From Alternaria dauci (Eukaryota > Ascomycota > Dothideomycetes > Pleosporales > Pleosporaceae): a stretch of DNA of 64,000 nt. Location of the stretch: the NCBI RefSeq assembly GCF_042100115.1, contig NC_091274.1, forward strand, positions 62,001 to 126,000. Reading direction: 5' to 3'. The notes under the pieces are model-generated. The model was not told where the DNA came from, did not search any database, and saw only the letters and a list, made by a program, of their open reading frames with translations. The translations under genes were made by a program, and so were the position numbers. Shown one piece after another: positions 1 through 11,514 of this stretch; position 1 is the stretch's first letter; every line of letters starts with the position of its first letter.

Positions 1-254
1 GGGTTCGTCGCACCGTCGGCGCGGTGGGCGTTGGTGCACCAGCGCTGGCAGTCGAGATTGCCAATCTTGGCATCCTAACGGACGAGAATATCCCAATCAG
101 TATTCAATATTTCACTTTATCTCCCTGAGGGCTTGCTCACCGAGTAAACGCAGCAGTGAGAGTCATCTTGGAAGAGACACTGGCACCACTGGGCAGCCTG
201 GGTGGTGATGGCGGTGGCCATCAGCAGAGTGGCGAGAGACAGAATGCGAACCAT
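1..254 (-). CDS. Small secreted cysteine-rich protein, paralog 1 (partial)
   Basis: The 5' part of a minus-strand gene that runs off the left edge. Exon 1 is 254-141 (38 residues) and exon 2 starts at 74. The intron 140-75 is 66 bases, GTGAGC..TTAG. The protein begins MVRILSLATLL, a hydrophobic signal peptide of about 20 residues, followed by WCQCLF, then HCCV, then C-x3-C in exon 2. The intron falls just after the CC pair, as in the two neighbours at 1209 and 2111, so the three are paralogs. The C-terminal cysteines lie outside the window. The family is not one I can name. Small size, secretion signal and cysteine content resemble fungal effector or antimicrobial candidates, but this is inference. 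Confidence 0.75.
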
Positions 255-1208
255 TTTAGCGGTTGTGGAAGGGTTTGAATTGGTAAAAGATTGTAAAGTA
301 GAGTGGATTTGAGTTGAGGAACTTGGTGCTGTATTGAGAGGTGGATGTCATTCAGAGAGCGGGTGGTGCTCTGCTATTTATCATGTCGAGGTAAGAGATA
401 CTCCAACTAGGACTTGCTTGAGCTCGTGCGTGTATGCAGAGATAAAGGAGCCGTCACGGATTTTCGGCCGAATAGTGCAGTCAAGTCAGTCCAGCCTCGT
501 ATCGTGTCTCTAGACCGCCGGGCTTTTACATGAGTCTATGCGTTGTAGGGGCATCTCCTAGGTTGCGATCGCGGTATACCATGGCCACCGGCACAATTAT
601 TGTGGGTATAGAACTACAGCATGTCGATCACGAGGGATTGAAAATACGCTAACACAGGCCAACGTAGGGAATATGACGAATGGGAGACAGCACGCTTCAT
701 TTTCGGCCGTCATTTCAGATATCACGAACTCGCTGATCAAGTGATCCACTTACATTACTTTTGCTTGTTACTACTGTTGATCCTGTTTGAAAATCTCTTC
801 CCTATTCGGTCCTTGCTGGTTCGTCCTTATTCGGTCCATTGCTCGGTCTAATAATCTATGCACTGGTTTGAGCTAACAGGGCTCGTATTGAAGGGTATGG
901 CGTGAAGACACGCGTAGGAATGTGTCTCATACAATCATCACAGCGACTCAACCGCATGTGGTCTTCTGCGCCCCCTTGCTAATGAAGTCAGCACTACGAC
1001 TAATGTTCTACTCAGCTGACCACAAGGATTCATTTGCGATAGACGAACTTGAGCTTGCCGTCGGTATAAAGCGACAGCAATCCTCTCTAGACCCAAGACA
1101 CGAACGCAGCATCTTCCTTCTCTCGCAGTCAGGTTAGCTCAGTACCCACAAGTTCAATCACCGTCCTTACTCTCACTCAACGCTTTATCAATCTCGAATC
1201 CCGAAAAG
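255..1208. other. Divergent intergenic region between cysteine-rich paralogs 1 and 2
   Basis: No convincing coding frame. It must hold both promoters of the divergently transcribed pair. A TATA-like site is visible on the right side at 1065-1070. On the left side there is only a weak TATA-like match near 374-380, read on the minus strand. Confidence 0.5.
1065..1070 (+). promoter_or_regulatory. TATA box of cysteine-rich paralog 2
   Basis: TATAAA lies 144 bases upstream of the ATG at 1209. A TATA box sits in a similar place before paralog 3, which supports both as core promoter elements. Confidence 0.5.
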
Positions 1209-1514
1209 ATGGTCCGCCTTTCCATCTTCGCGGTTATCTTCGCCGCCGTCACTTCCGTCGCCGCCGACGGATACTGCCAATGCCTCTTCCAGGATGGCTC
1301 CCACTGCTGCGTCACTGTAAGTCAACTATAGCCTGACTCCCGAGTGAAGCCAAATCTAACAACGTACTAGGAATACGGCATCAGGAAGAACTGTGAGGAG
1401 AGGTGCATAAACAATGGAAACTCGGACAAGCAGTGCAACGCTGGTGGCAAGTACTCGAACGTTGGCGGATGGCATGCACAATGGCGCCGCGCCTGCGTCG
1501 ATTCGGGCATCTGA
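1209..1514 (+). CDS. Small secreted cysteine-rich protein, paralog 2
   Basis: Two exons, 1209-1316 and 1371-1514, separated by a 54-base GTAAGT..CTAG intron, give 83 residues. Residues 1-19 form a signal peptide (MVRLSIFAVIFAAVTSVAA). The mature part has eight cysteines at 23, 25, 33, 34, 44, 48, 58 and 78, in the order C-x-C-x7-CC-x9-C-x3-C-x9-C-x19-C. Two blocks are shared with paralog 3: CQCL..D.SHCCV before the intron and QCNAGGK.SNV..W after it. The ATG is chosen because it opens the signal peptide and has a TATA box 144 bases upstream. No known fold is recognised. An extracellular, disulphide-bonded effector-like role is inferred from these features only. Confidence 0.85.
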
Positions 1515-2001
1515 AGATAGGTAGTACATAGGAGCTTGCTAGGGTGCCTTGCGCAGTCTAGACTAGGGAACCGTTTCTTTGCATCATAGCCAATAATACT
1601 CCTTCTTTTGGGTTCCCTCAGTTGTTGAGATGCTGAAGCCTCATTCGAAAGTTTGCATGCATATAAGCCACATTTCCTCCAAGTCCTCGATATATGACTT
1701 GAACAAATAACAATCAATAAATCACCTTGTATACCTCACTCACGACTCGCATCGTGGACTAGTACTGCGACCTGTTTGATAGCCTAATTCGACCCCCCTG
1801 TTCTGCTGATACGACATACGCCTCGTGTAGTTCACATGACGATAAGCCTTTCTAAATGAACACAAGCGTTTTTTGTGGACTCAGTAAGCTTACTACCGGG
1901 AATTCATCTAACCTATGCACGTCCCCCCCGTAGAGCGCATCGTGAATTCGCGCATATATTTTTATGACTCGTGTGATGTGGTGTCCTAGTCCGCTGGACT
2001 C

Positions 2002-2007
2002 TATAAA
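2002..2007 (+). promoter_or_regulatory. TATA box of cysteine-rich paralog 3
   Basis: TATAAA occurs 109 bases before the ATG at 2111, comparable in position to the box before paralog 2. Confidence 0.5.
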
Positions 2008-2110
2008 GACCGTGGATTCTTGCCGCTCTGCGAAGCCTTTCAATCATCACATCACCCATCATACAATCGCAAAGCCCGATCCAACTACACCGTCCATATC
2101 AACGCCCAAC

Positions 2111-2429
2111 ATGGTCCGCCTTCTAACTATCGTTACCGTACTCTTTGCTGGCGTAAGCAGCGTTGCTGCTTCGTACTGCCAGTGCCTCTACCCAGACAGC
2201 AGTCACTGCTGTGTTATTGTAAGTCATCATTTATCACTTCACACTCAAGCATCATTTGCTGACAACTGTGGTGTAGGACAACATAGCCAATGATTGCACA
2301 AGGATGTGCTTGAAGGCGTCCAAGGACAACACGACCGCTGGACAATGCAACGCCGGCGGAAAATTTTCTAATGTCAGCTCATGGAACGCCAACTTCCGCA
2401 AGCAGTGCAAGCCACCGTTCATCTACTAA
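2111..2429 (+). CDS. Small secreted cysteine-rich protein, paralog 3
   Basis: Exons 2111-2218 and 2277-2429 with a 58-base GTAAGT..GTAG intron encode 86 residues. The signal peptide is MVRLLTIVTVLFAGVSSVAA. There are eight cysteines (23, 25, 33, 34, 43, 47, 60, 80), spaced as in paralog 2 except for one residue fewer before C43 and three more before C60. The first exon is the same length as in paralog 2 (36 codons) and the intron phase is identical, so this is a tandem duplication with the gene structure kept. The loops between cysteines differ strongly, as expected of a fast-evolving secreted family. Function unknown. Confidence 0.85.
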
Positions 2430-4285
2430 GTTCTGGAATGCACTCCCGCCATCGACAAAGCTCCTGCGAATGCGTTCCCTGTCTGTGATTCCATCCGAGG
2501 AAGACATGCAGTAGTCCTTTTCAGGTCGTCAGGAGAAATGTCGACAATTTGCCCAATCAGGAGAAGGAATGCGATGCGGCATTTTTGGACAACTTGTAGT
2601 TGGTTGGTTTAGCATCGGGGGCTTATTGAGCGCGTATCAATTGCTTGTCCTTCATTTCGCGATTCATGTTATCACTTTGTCTTCTAGAGGCTACTTTGGA
2701 AAAGTAGTGCTTGGCCCATCACCAGGCTCTGTACGCTGCCTGATGATCTGTCAATGCTGATCAGCTTGTACATAGGACCGATAATAATCTCAGCACGCAC
2801 CTCTACAAAGCACTTTGAAGTAAACTAACACCTCGTTCAACATTTCTTCACCGACACCCCATAACGGCATCAGTCATTACCGCCGAATAATCAAGAGTAC
2901 GTTTGCCGTACAGAAGATTGGAAGAATTCTATTGCAATGGAGGGTAACCACACTGTCATTTTCTAGTGCCACCTCGTTCGCGCGCTTTACAGAGTCCCCG
3001 CAACATTGTGTCCAAATACGCTAGGAGAAGACTCTCAACGTACGGCTAACGGCTAACGGCAGTTGTTTTCCCCTAAACGGACCGCTACACTTGCTTCGGG
3101 CGCTACTATTTCCAAGTTCTAACAATCCCTGTGAGCAATAACGCCGAACCACCGAAGGGACGTTTTAGTAAGAGCTCACCGTGCTGAAGATCGTCAAGGT
3201 TCTTCTCGAATGGGGCTTTGCGAAGGCGATATGATTCACAACTTCGAGAAGACTTCGAACTGACAGGGATCAACTGCTCTCCGTGACAACATCGCAGCAT
3301 GAAGAGCTAAAGGCGGTCGTGGGTGCCGGGTAGTCAGCGCTGCCGCACATGACGTCAGTGATCAGACGGCTACCAGTACCGAAGCACCAGTCGCTCTGTC
3401 TTACAACCTGGACAATGGTTTATGGGATTTTCTGTCGTATGCGACACGTGATGATCCCGCCAAGCGGAGAAACGAGATTACGGTTGCAGGAGCAGGTGCA
3501 AGCTAGCTGCAAAGGGGTTAGCACTTAGCTTAGGCGGCGTATTGCTCGGTGTTGTAAGGCGCCCGTATCCTGGCGCAAAACAAGGGGGCGTTCCTGGCTT
3601 TGGTTGAGGGCATGATAAAGATGTTGATGGTGTTTGCTTCCATTCGATGGCTGGTGAGCTGATATTCACAGCATGACGAATTTCGCCGATCTAACCTACT
3701 AGGGATATTCAGCGTAACGGGATATTTCTTGAATCACGTCGCGCGAGGTCTGTCAAGTCGCCTGTTCACTGTTATCACGTCGATGTCTTCTTTGGTTGCG
3801 CCGATCGGGTGTTGGCTTTCTCGATACGAGTGACGCGGACAAGGCAGAGCTAGTCGCACGTGGGAGAAGCTCAAATACAGCATATTCAGAGATCATCGAA
3901 GGATGCGTGAAGCGAACGCTGTAGCCGGCGAAGCTTCATGTCGGAGTGGAGGACGCGGAGCGATGAGGTGATGCAGAAATTGCCAGCAGTCAACCACGCT
4001 CCCGAGGTCGTGATCCCTGTGTCCCCCGCGCACTCTGATGAGTCAGCATCAGGCCGCCAACGTCAGGCGTGCCACCCCTGAACTCATCACAAACACACTG
4101 TTAAACATTCCGCAAAATCTACCTTACCATGCCTTGTTTGCGAAGATAAGCATTTGATCTTCATATAGCACAGTGTACTGGCAGTGTCATTGGAGCACGC
4201 GTAGCAGCACGCTGGTCACAAGTTCCTGCCATCAACAACCGGACGAATAGGATCTGTTTCGGAATCCGCAAGAAGGGCGCACGCG
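2430..4285. other. Intergenic region without recognised gene
   Basis: About 1.85 kb. Only short frames without signal peptide, splice-supported extension or recognisable motif. The last few hundred bases should include the P450 promoter. Confidence 0.4.
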
Positions 4286-6025
4286 ATGATATCAGTTGAG
4301 CTCTACCGTATAGCATGGCAGGTTGCGTTGTCTGCAGCGGCTGCTGCTATGATCGTCTTCACATTCAAGCTGGTGAAGATGCGCATGATCTTCTACAAGC
4401 TCAAGAAGCAAAGAATGGTATGTAACCCGCTTGATGACCGCAGATGTTCTTAGCTGACTCGATACATGTCATAGCTGATACCCCCGTGGGACTTCGCAGC
4501 CGGTAACCTTAAAGTGTTACCAGGACTCCTCGAGAAGTTTCCAAAGGCTCCCAACAATCTGATGCATTCACACTACTATCTTATGACTTCAAGGACTTCG
4601 ATAATTGTTTCTACGTCGATCTCTGGCCTTTTACCAGTCCCCTCCTGGTAATCACCTCGCCAGAGCTAGCGACACAAGCATGCCAAGAATATGATCTTCC
4701 AAAGCCTGCGATTCTCATTCCATTCTTTGCACCCTTTGCGGGTGGCCCCAATCTATTTGATATGAACGGCGCAGAATGGAAGCGCTCAAGAGCTCTTTTC
4801 AATCCGGGCTTTAGTGAAAGGGTCGTGCTTGGCAGCACGCCGCACATCATCGAGGAAGCTGAGGTCTATGTGAAGCTGCTGAGAGAGCACGCAAAGATGG
4901 GAGATACATTCTCGCTGGACAGATTGACGTGCGACTACATGATGGACGTGATTGGTGCCATCACCATGTGAGTTCATTGTCGTGTCTTGAAATTTTGATC
5001 TCGTGCTGATATGCATGAGCAATACCCGCCTTCACTCTATGACCAGCCACAATGACCTTGCGGCCGCCATGCGAAGTTCCATCGAATGGCATTGTCAGGA
5101 TGAAGAGTTGAACCCATTCAAACGCTGGAACCCGATGCGGCCCTTGACTGAGTGGCGCAACGGCCAGATTATGGATCGCTACATCAGCACTGAGCTGGAC
5201 AAGCAATACGAAGATTGGAGGACCAACGAGCCCAAAAACCGTGGAAATTCCATCATGAACATCACAATAGCAGCGTACATGGCTGAGCGCAAGGCTGCGG
5301 CAAAAATGGATGCCGACTTCAAGAAGTGGGCGACTATCCAGATCCGGTTGTTCCTGTTCGCTGGGCACGACTCGACCGCTGCGACAATCGTGTACAGCCT
5401 CTATATGCTGTCCAAGCATCCAGAGGTACTGGCTAAAGTCCGCGCAGAGCTCGATGAGGTCTTTGGACACGGCATCGACACAGCTAGTGCCGTACTGAAG
5501 CAGCGTCCAGAGCGTATCAATCAACTTCCATACACCACTGCTATCATCAAAGAGACTCTCCGACTTTTTCCACCAGCCGCCGGCATGAGAGGCGGGCTTC
5601 CAGGTGTCTTCTTACGTGGCAGGAATGGAAACAAATACCCTACAGAGGACATCAACATCTGGATCTTACACGGAGCGATACAGCGGAATCCAAAGTACTG
5701 GCCCGAGCCTCACACATTTTTGCCGGAGCGCTGGCTTGTTGAGCCTGGCCATCCATTGTACTCACCGAAGGGAGGTTGGCGGCCATTTGAAGCTGGCCCA
5801 AGGAACTGCGTTGGCCAAACGCTTGCGATGTTGGACATCAAGATCACTTTGGCAATGACAGTTCGCGAATTCGACGTACATGATCAGTATGAAGAGTGGG
5901 ATCGGCTTCATCCTTCGTCTGGTGTCAAGACGGTTTTTGAGGAGAGAGCTTACCAGGTACCGCAGGGAGCAGCGCACCCGGTCCACGGCTTTCCTTGCAA
6001 AGTCACAGCCCGGGGGATGTCTTAA
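4286..6025 (+). pseudogene. Cytochrome P450 monooxygenase with a frameshift
   Basis: Exons 4286-4417, 4475-4967 and 5020-6025. The N-terminus (residues 1-44) has a hydrophobic ER anchor. The third exon holds the P450 core: the I-helix AGHDST, the K-helix ETLR, and the haem-binding PFEAGPRNCVGQ with the cysteine ligand. The overall sequence resembles the fungal stcS-type P450 group; the substrate is unknown. Exon 2 starts in one frame (through ..HYYL, near 4580) but the conserved continuation (YDFKDFDN.., FYVDLWPF) is in another frame from 4582. No intron bridges the change, so a one-base deletion or sequencing error at about 4580-4582 is the simplest reading. If real, the protein would be cut to about 90 residues without a haem site. 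Confidence 0.75.
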
Positions 6026-6183
6026 AGTTTGTCAGCAAAAAATTGGAGGAATGACATGTGTGCTATTGGAAGAATACCTCATCGTACTGCTTGACGTGTA
6101 GCACTTGTGAGTGAAATACATTCATTTATGACAGGTTTTGTCAAGGTTCTCTAACGGTCAAGACCAGCTAGCTAATCTAACAG

Positions 6184-7623
6184 CTATGTTCGCACAACAT
6201 GCTCAAAGATTTCCAGCACTTGAAGAGCACGGGCAATGGGGTCGTATTTTAGTTCGCCGATGCCTTGTGAGATCGGTTTCGTGGTGACTGTCTCCCAAAG
6301 TCGATCGTGGTTGCCGCCAGCAAAGTCAAGAAGGGCGTCGCGAACAAAGTTGTCCCGTATAGCTTGCTGAGCACTGCAATCAGGACGTTGCTGACCGACA
6401 ATGCCGTACATCTCTGTACCGTGCACTGCGGGTGCACCCTCGACAGGTCCAACCGTAAGCAGGCGTGCGTTGCCACCTGCGGCGGCATGTGCAAGAGCTG
6501 CGCGTGCAGCAGGCAGGGTGAAGAAGTAGTCAGTGAAGAGAGCCCCTCGCACCTCGACTGGGATGCGACCATTGACATTGTACGCAGCGACGATTCTTTC
6601 GGCGCGGCTTCTTGGGATGCGCGACTTTACGACGAGCTCTTCGACTATGGTCTGGATGTTGCCCGGGTCGAACTTCTCGGTCGCGTTGAGAACCCACAAG
6701 TCAGCCTCGTTTGACGCCGTGCTGAAGATGATATCTACTTCGCGGCATGCCCCTGACATTAGCACATCCAGCGGTGTACTATCCAGAATGGCTCCAGGTT
6801 GAAAGCGGTCGTCCACAATGCCGATGGTAGTATTATCTATACCGTGTCGGTCACCAATATCACGAGCACTGACCTTGATGAGCGTCTCAGCAAGAACCTT
6901 TGGGTCCAGGTTCAGCAGTTGTTCGGGGTCGTTAGCAATGTCGAGGGCGGCGAGGAACTTTACTGCTTGTTCCTCCGCCCACCAGGCTGGAACGATACGG
7001 GAGGCCCCGCCAGAGAATGCCGAAAGACGCTTGTAGAGACCTCTAGCGGATGGAGCAGCGAGGAGGCCAATCGTCGAATAGGCACCGGCACTGTGTCCGG
7101 CAACAGTAACGTTTTGGGGATCGCCACCGAAATACGCGATGTTCTCCTGCACCCACTTCAGTGCGACAATCATGTCTTGTAGACCGAGGTTGGTAGCGTT
7201 CGCAAAAACGCCCCCATATTGAGAGAGCGACAGCCAGCCGAATGGGCCAAGTCTGTAGTTGATGGACACACAGATAGCGCGGCCAGTCTGAGCAAGACCG
7301 GAGCCATTTGATGTTGCCGAGCTGTTTGCACCCACTTCGAAGCCTCCACCAAAGATGTAGACTATCACAGGAAGTAGATCTTTGTTCTTCCGTATGGGTG
7401 CCCAAATATTCAGATTCAAGTAGTCCTCACTGAGGCTCTTCTCAGCATTGAGCCAGCTGGTGTCGCCGGCCTGCATCGGCGCAGGGCCAAGCTGATCATA
7501 GGATCGGGTTTGGTTGAAAGGCAGTAGGAAGGGTCGTTGGAATCGTTTCGCGGTGGCGTAGGGAATCCCGAACCAAGAACGCACTGTCTTGTATGTAGTG
7601 GTCATGATTGTTGTAGTCTGCAA
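6184..7623 (-). CDS. Type B carboxylesterase / lipase
   Basis: A single open frame of 479 residues with the carboxylesterase alpha/beta-hydrolase layout. The oxyanion-hole FGGGF is at about 91-95, the nucleophile elbow GHSAG has Ser178, the probable acid is Glu306 (SNEADLW), and the catalytic His is about 401 (PAVHGTEM). The triad therefore looks complete. Two methionines, at 1 and 7, could start it. No clear signal peptide is seen, which suggests an intracellular esterase, although many fungal relatives are secreted. Hydrolysis of carboxylic esters is established for the family; the substrate is unknown. It converges with the P450 gene, with about 160 bases between the two stops. Confidence 0.85.
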   Translation of the reverse strand: MQTTTIMTTTYKTVRSWFGIPYATAKRFQRPFLLPFNQTRSYDQLGPAPMQAGDTSWLNAEKSLSEDYLNLNIWAPIRKNKDLLPVIVYIFGGGFEVGANSSATSNGSGLAQTGRAICVSINYRLGPFGWLSLSQYGGVFANATNLGLQDMIVALKWVQENIAYFGGDPQNVTVAGHSAGAYSTIGLLAAPSARGLYKRLSAFSGGASRIVPAWWAEEQAVKFLAALDIANDPEQLLNLDPKVLAETLIKVSARDIGDRHGIDNTTIGIVDDRFQPGAILDSTPLDVLMSGACREVDIIFSTASNEADLWVLNATEKFDPGNIQTIVEELVVKSRIPRSRAERIVAAYNVNGRIPVEVRGALFTDYFFTLPAARAALAHAAAGGNARLLTVGPVEGAPAVHGTEMYGIVGQQRPDCSAQQAIRDNFVRDALLDFAGGNHDRLWETVTTKPISQGIGELKYDPIARALQVLEIFEHVVRT

Positions 7624-8734
7624 GGCGTTTGGGGGCAGCTAATAGAGAGTGTTATGTCAAAGGTGCAACGTCGCCAGTGATCCTTAAATGCATGCTGCTG
7701 GTGACAAAGAGCAGTCAACTCCATGCAACGCTAGGCCTACGTAGACCATGATTATCCTGCGCCCTTGTGAGTATCCGACATAGCCCCATGCGGTAATTTT
7801 GTCATCGTTCCGACGAGGTGCTAGGATACAGTATTCAGCCATGCGTCGCAAGCGACCCGCGGTGGGCTGCTAGAGTGACTGAGTCATCCAGAAAACATGA
7901 TCTTGATTCGCGGCAACTCTGCTACTCCCCCAGATCCAGCCAGTCAGACTCACCTATTTGCCGTAGCAACAACCTTGTGGCGCGACTGCATGACTGCCCT
8001 GCCGCCACCATAACGCTATACTCAAGACAAGAAGAGTAGCGTATTTGTGGGTTTCAAGGAAAGAGAATGATGACGTCTGAGTCGGTCCGAAGCGCGAGTT
8101 CACGTGTTGACGCGTCACGTATCCTGATTTTGTGCCTAACGCCCAACGCCGACTCCGGTCCTAGCCCGGAACTTGAAATATCCTGCCTAGGTAGGATAGC
8201 GTACGGACCTTGCATGAAAATTCTGACATGCTGAAATCCTTATGTCGTTGCAAGATTCTGATATCATCCTATAAGCTCGCTAGACGCGCTGGATAATTCT
8301 GGAATTAGCAAAGGGATAGCATTGGGGCGAAGCATCGCACGTATTCCTATAGGGGAGTTATATGCCCGAGAACCTTGTGTAGTCCAGTACTGTTTGCATT
8401 AGTCAGGTGAAGATTGAGCACCTAATAATCATCGCAAGAAAACAGGCAACTATCAGAACACTTAAAGGCGTCTCTACACGCTGGAAGATGCAAACAGTAA
8501 TATATCCCCTGTTGTTTTGTTAGAGGTGTTGCGGGACAGACATTCATAAGCATCTACGCGAGAAAGTAGGTATCTAGGTTTAACAGTTGCGTGAAACCTT
8601 TAGCTCTCCTAGTATGTAGTTTCTCACAAGTCTTCTCCGAGGCCCTCTTATCAAATTCCATCGGGATGCATCTTTCCTTTTCTATAACCAAGTCCACGCT
8701 TAACTCTTGTGTCCCGTTATTTCCTCCGCCTCCT
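7624..8734. other. Intergenic region without recognised gene
   Basis: About 1.1 kb between the start of the carboxylesterase gene and the end of the small cysteine-rich gene, both minus strand. Nothing beyond short chance frames is seen. Confidence 0.4.
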
Positions 8735-9037
8735 TTACCACCCGTCCGTTTCGATGCCCGTACCCTGTAAGAAAATCTATGCAAGGTAACAAGTACAAAT
8801 ACATAGGTTCGTGTTCGCGGGTCTGTTACTAACAGATCGAAAGAAATTCTTATCTTCGTTTTGACCAGCACGGGAGCACGGTGCGACACAATCGAAGTCG
8901 CCGCACGGGTCTGGATCGCATCGAATCTGGTTCAGGTTGTACTTGACGTATTGACAACCACCGAAACTGGACATTGCCTGAGCGTTGACTGAAACCGCGG
9001 CGGCGGCTGCCAGGAGAAGTGTGGTGGTGAGCTGCAT
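8735..9037 (-). CDS. Small secreted cysteine-rich protein (unrelated to the left-edge family)
   Basis: Starts at ATG 9037 with a signal peptide (MQLTTTLLLAAAAAVSVNAQ). The next residues include GGCQYV, then DPDPCGDFDCVAPC. Two C-terminal readings are possible. Spliced: donor GTTAGT at 8833 and acceptor TTACAG ending at 8765 give exons 9037-8834 and 8764-8735, 77 residues with five cysteines after the signal. Unspliced: the frame stops at 8777, giving 86 residues with eight cysteines and the ending CICTCYLA. I prefer the spliced form because the 69-base segment has intron-like ends and an AT-rich 3' part, but the even cysteine count favours the other. An upstream in-frame ATG at 9184 exists but would bury the signal peptide. 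Function unknown. Confidence 0.6.
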
Positions 9038-9508
9038 GGTGCGTGGTATTGGCGGATCGTGAGTGAACGTAGCGACGTTGGAAACAAGGTCTGAGGCGAA
9101 GCGTTCTGCGCTTTGACGAAGGGAGTGATGTGTTGAAGCGAAGAATGCCAAGATTTGCCGAGTAAACTTTGGTAACCGAGGCAAAGTGTGACGATGAAGA
9201 GGAGATTGGGTTGATATATGGCTGCGTATTGGGGAGAAATTGGAAGACAGAGACGAGAATCTTTATAGTCATGGCTATCACTTCACTGTCAGTCGTATTA
9301 CGGGATTACTAACCAGAATAAGGCTGGATCCATCAGACGTAAGCACCGATACCCCTGATGCCCTCTACCAAGTGATGTACCAGGCTGCGAAGAGCCAATC
9401 AAGACAAGGCTACACAAACGACGATAGACAAAGCGGTGACCCAAAAGACCTTGAGTGCGTGTCCTGACTCCACTCTTACTCACGCCGATCGTGAAATTCG
9501 ACCGCTTG
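9038..9508. other. Short intergenic region
   Basis: About 470 bases holding the promoter of the small secreted protein gene on the minus strand. Nothing else is recognised. Confidence 0.4.
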
Positions 9509-11514
9509 TCAGGTTCTTCCTCCGAAACTGCCAGTCTCACCGCCCAATTCAGCGATATGGCGCTGTCCATCAGCCTCCACATGCCTCGAAACCGCAGGGA
9601 GTTCATGTATAGTACTGGAGACTTCTTCTTTGTCTTGGGCCAAAGCTGTGTGCGGTTCGGCGGATCGCTGAGCTTTCCTTCTCTTCACCATGACCCAAAC
9701 CAATAAAATCACCAGGATTGAAGACCCTGCGACAGCTCCGACCACAGCCCCGGCGATCTGCACGGTATCGGTGGTATTAGCCTGGGTTAGTATGCTCGTC
9801 GCGGCAGGCGGATTGAACATCGCAGAGATGGCTAGATGAGCAAAGCCGCCGGAAGGCTCTACTACAGCAGCGCCACCGGTTCTCCTAGCACATGTCAGAC
9901 CGAAATGATGTAAATAGATTCAGGTGGAGTGTGGATACTCACGTTCCGCCAATCTTCTCCACAACCTTGGTAGGTAGTTCAAACGCGGGCGCATGGGTAT
10001 CGAAGGAGGAGCCCCAGGTGCATTCACTTAGATCGAATAGAGCGACACCAGCCTGCTCATCGCATTTGAGTGTGTTGAGAACGAGAGGTTGGCCCGTCGT
10101 CTCAATTGAGTAAGTGCCTGCATCTAGCGAGCCGCCTATCCTGATCATATGCCGCACACCAGCGTAATGGCACGTATGGCCAAACCTAGGGTGATCGCCG
10201 GAGTAGACCTTTGTCCATGTAAATGAAGGGAGGGAGAGGACATATACGTCGTCGTACATGATGGCTTGCATCGGGTCGTATCCGCCGTAGATATAACTAA
10301 GCGGTTTAGCGGAATCTGAAACGATGGAACGATTCAATGTACATGTTGCTACTCGAGTTATCTTCGGCGTACTTCATCGAGGGCATAGTGCAAAAGTCGA
10401 TTCGGGGTGGAGGTATATCGCCTGTTGTGGATTGATTATACCATCTCACATCTGTCTCGTGGAATGTATCGCACAAGGATACGGTCGCGAAGTCGATCTA
10501 GTAAAGTCAGTATTCACATGAATGATTCTCGAAGCCATCAGCTACCAAGATGCCGTTACGGAACGTGTCGATCCTTTGGTTCGCGCTGCGCATACCACCC
10601 ATCGCCACGAGCGTACCGTTTCTAGACTTGCCGATCCGGCTACCCCACACCAAGCCACCAGCTATCCGGGGAGCACCAAGAGAATCCGTCGGTACATTCC
10701 TCGCGACCTGAGTATCCATATTAATGACATTCAATCCTTGTACATAAGTAATGTGGTCATCCGTATCGTTCTGTAGCGTGCCGTTTATGTATTCTGTCAT
10801 TGTGTACGCCGCAATCGACGAACCTTTGTCAACCATACCGTTGAGATAGAACGCAAGGCCAAGTGGCCAGGCCTCAGCATTGGCGCCCCAATTCGGGCGC
10901 CGAGGGACCGCATGTGTCAAGTCATATTGGGCCCATAACATAGACTCGGTGTCGTAAGACCACAACGAGTAGTCGTCCGAAGCTGGTAGTTTCCAATCTG
11001 GGTCGCTCTTGTTCGCGAGGAATGTGGATCCTCCAAATGTGAACAGGCGACGGTTGTTCACAAGACCGCGGTAGAGGGCGCCTCGTACCATGTTTGGCGG
11101 GTTGGCATTCATGGCAGAGTTGCCGAACCGCCCTATTCTCTTCTCGGTGAAGTTTGTGGTCGCATCCCACGATGTGCTCATATCAATCTCGAAGATGTAT
11201 TTGCCTGTGCCCATGGTAAGTTCATCATCGGCCCAAGGAGTACGGGACCTACTAAACCCTAGCCAAGTCGTGCCGTTCTTGCGCGAGATCTGCACTCCAC
11301 CGTCGACAAACAACGAGTCGTTTCTCAGCATTGCTAAGTGATTGGGTTAGGGGAAAATGAACAAGAGTCCAAAGATTTCCGACGAACCAGCGTGATGCCA
11401 CCTTGTGCATCTGTCTCGAACGATATCAATGCCGTCATCTTGGGCTTCGCCCAGATGGGTAGTTGACAATATGGAGAAAGCGATAAAGAAAAGCATATTC
11501 CAATATAAAAACAT
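9509..11514 (-). CDS. Kelch-repeat type I membrane protein
   Basis: Five exons: 11514-11388, 11333-10546, 10497-10343, 10296-9943 and 9884-9509, joining in phase to 599 residues. The intron after exon 2 is GTAGCT..ACTAG with a CTGAC branch site, and the one after exon 3 is GTACAT..CTTAG. Residues 1-25 are a signal peptide ending near GEAQDDG. The body has kelch/galactose-oxidase beta-propeller features such as RLFTFGGS, YIYGGYDP, DDVYVLSLPSFTW and RFGHTC. A glycine/valine-rich membrane helix (about 517-540) followed by KRRK gives a short cytoplasmic tail. The topology (extracellular propeller, one span, tail) suggests a cell-surface or secretory-pathway protein; ligand unknown. There are several N-x-S/T sites in the lumenal part. 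Confidence 0.85.

Noticed and set aside
1367..1717. A 116-residue minus-strand frame over the second cysteine-rich gene
   Set aside because: It is the mirror of a spliced plus-strand gene with signal peptide and family support, and it has no motif itself.
6184..9037. P450, esterase and secreted protein as a secondary-metabolite cluster
   Set aside because: No backbone synthase, transporter or regulator is near, and the P450 is frameshifted.
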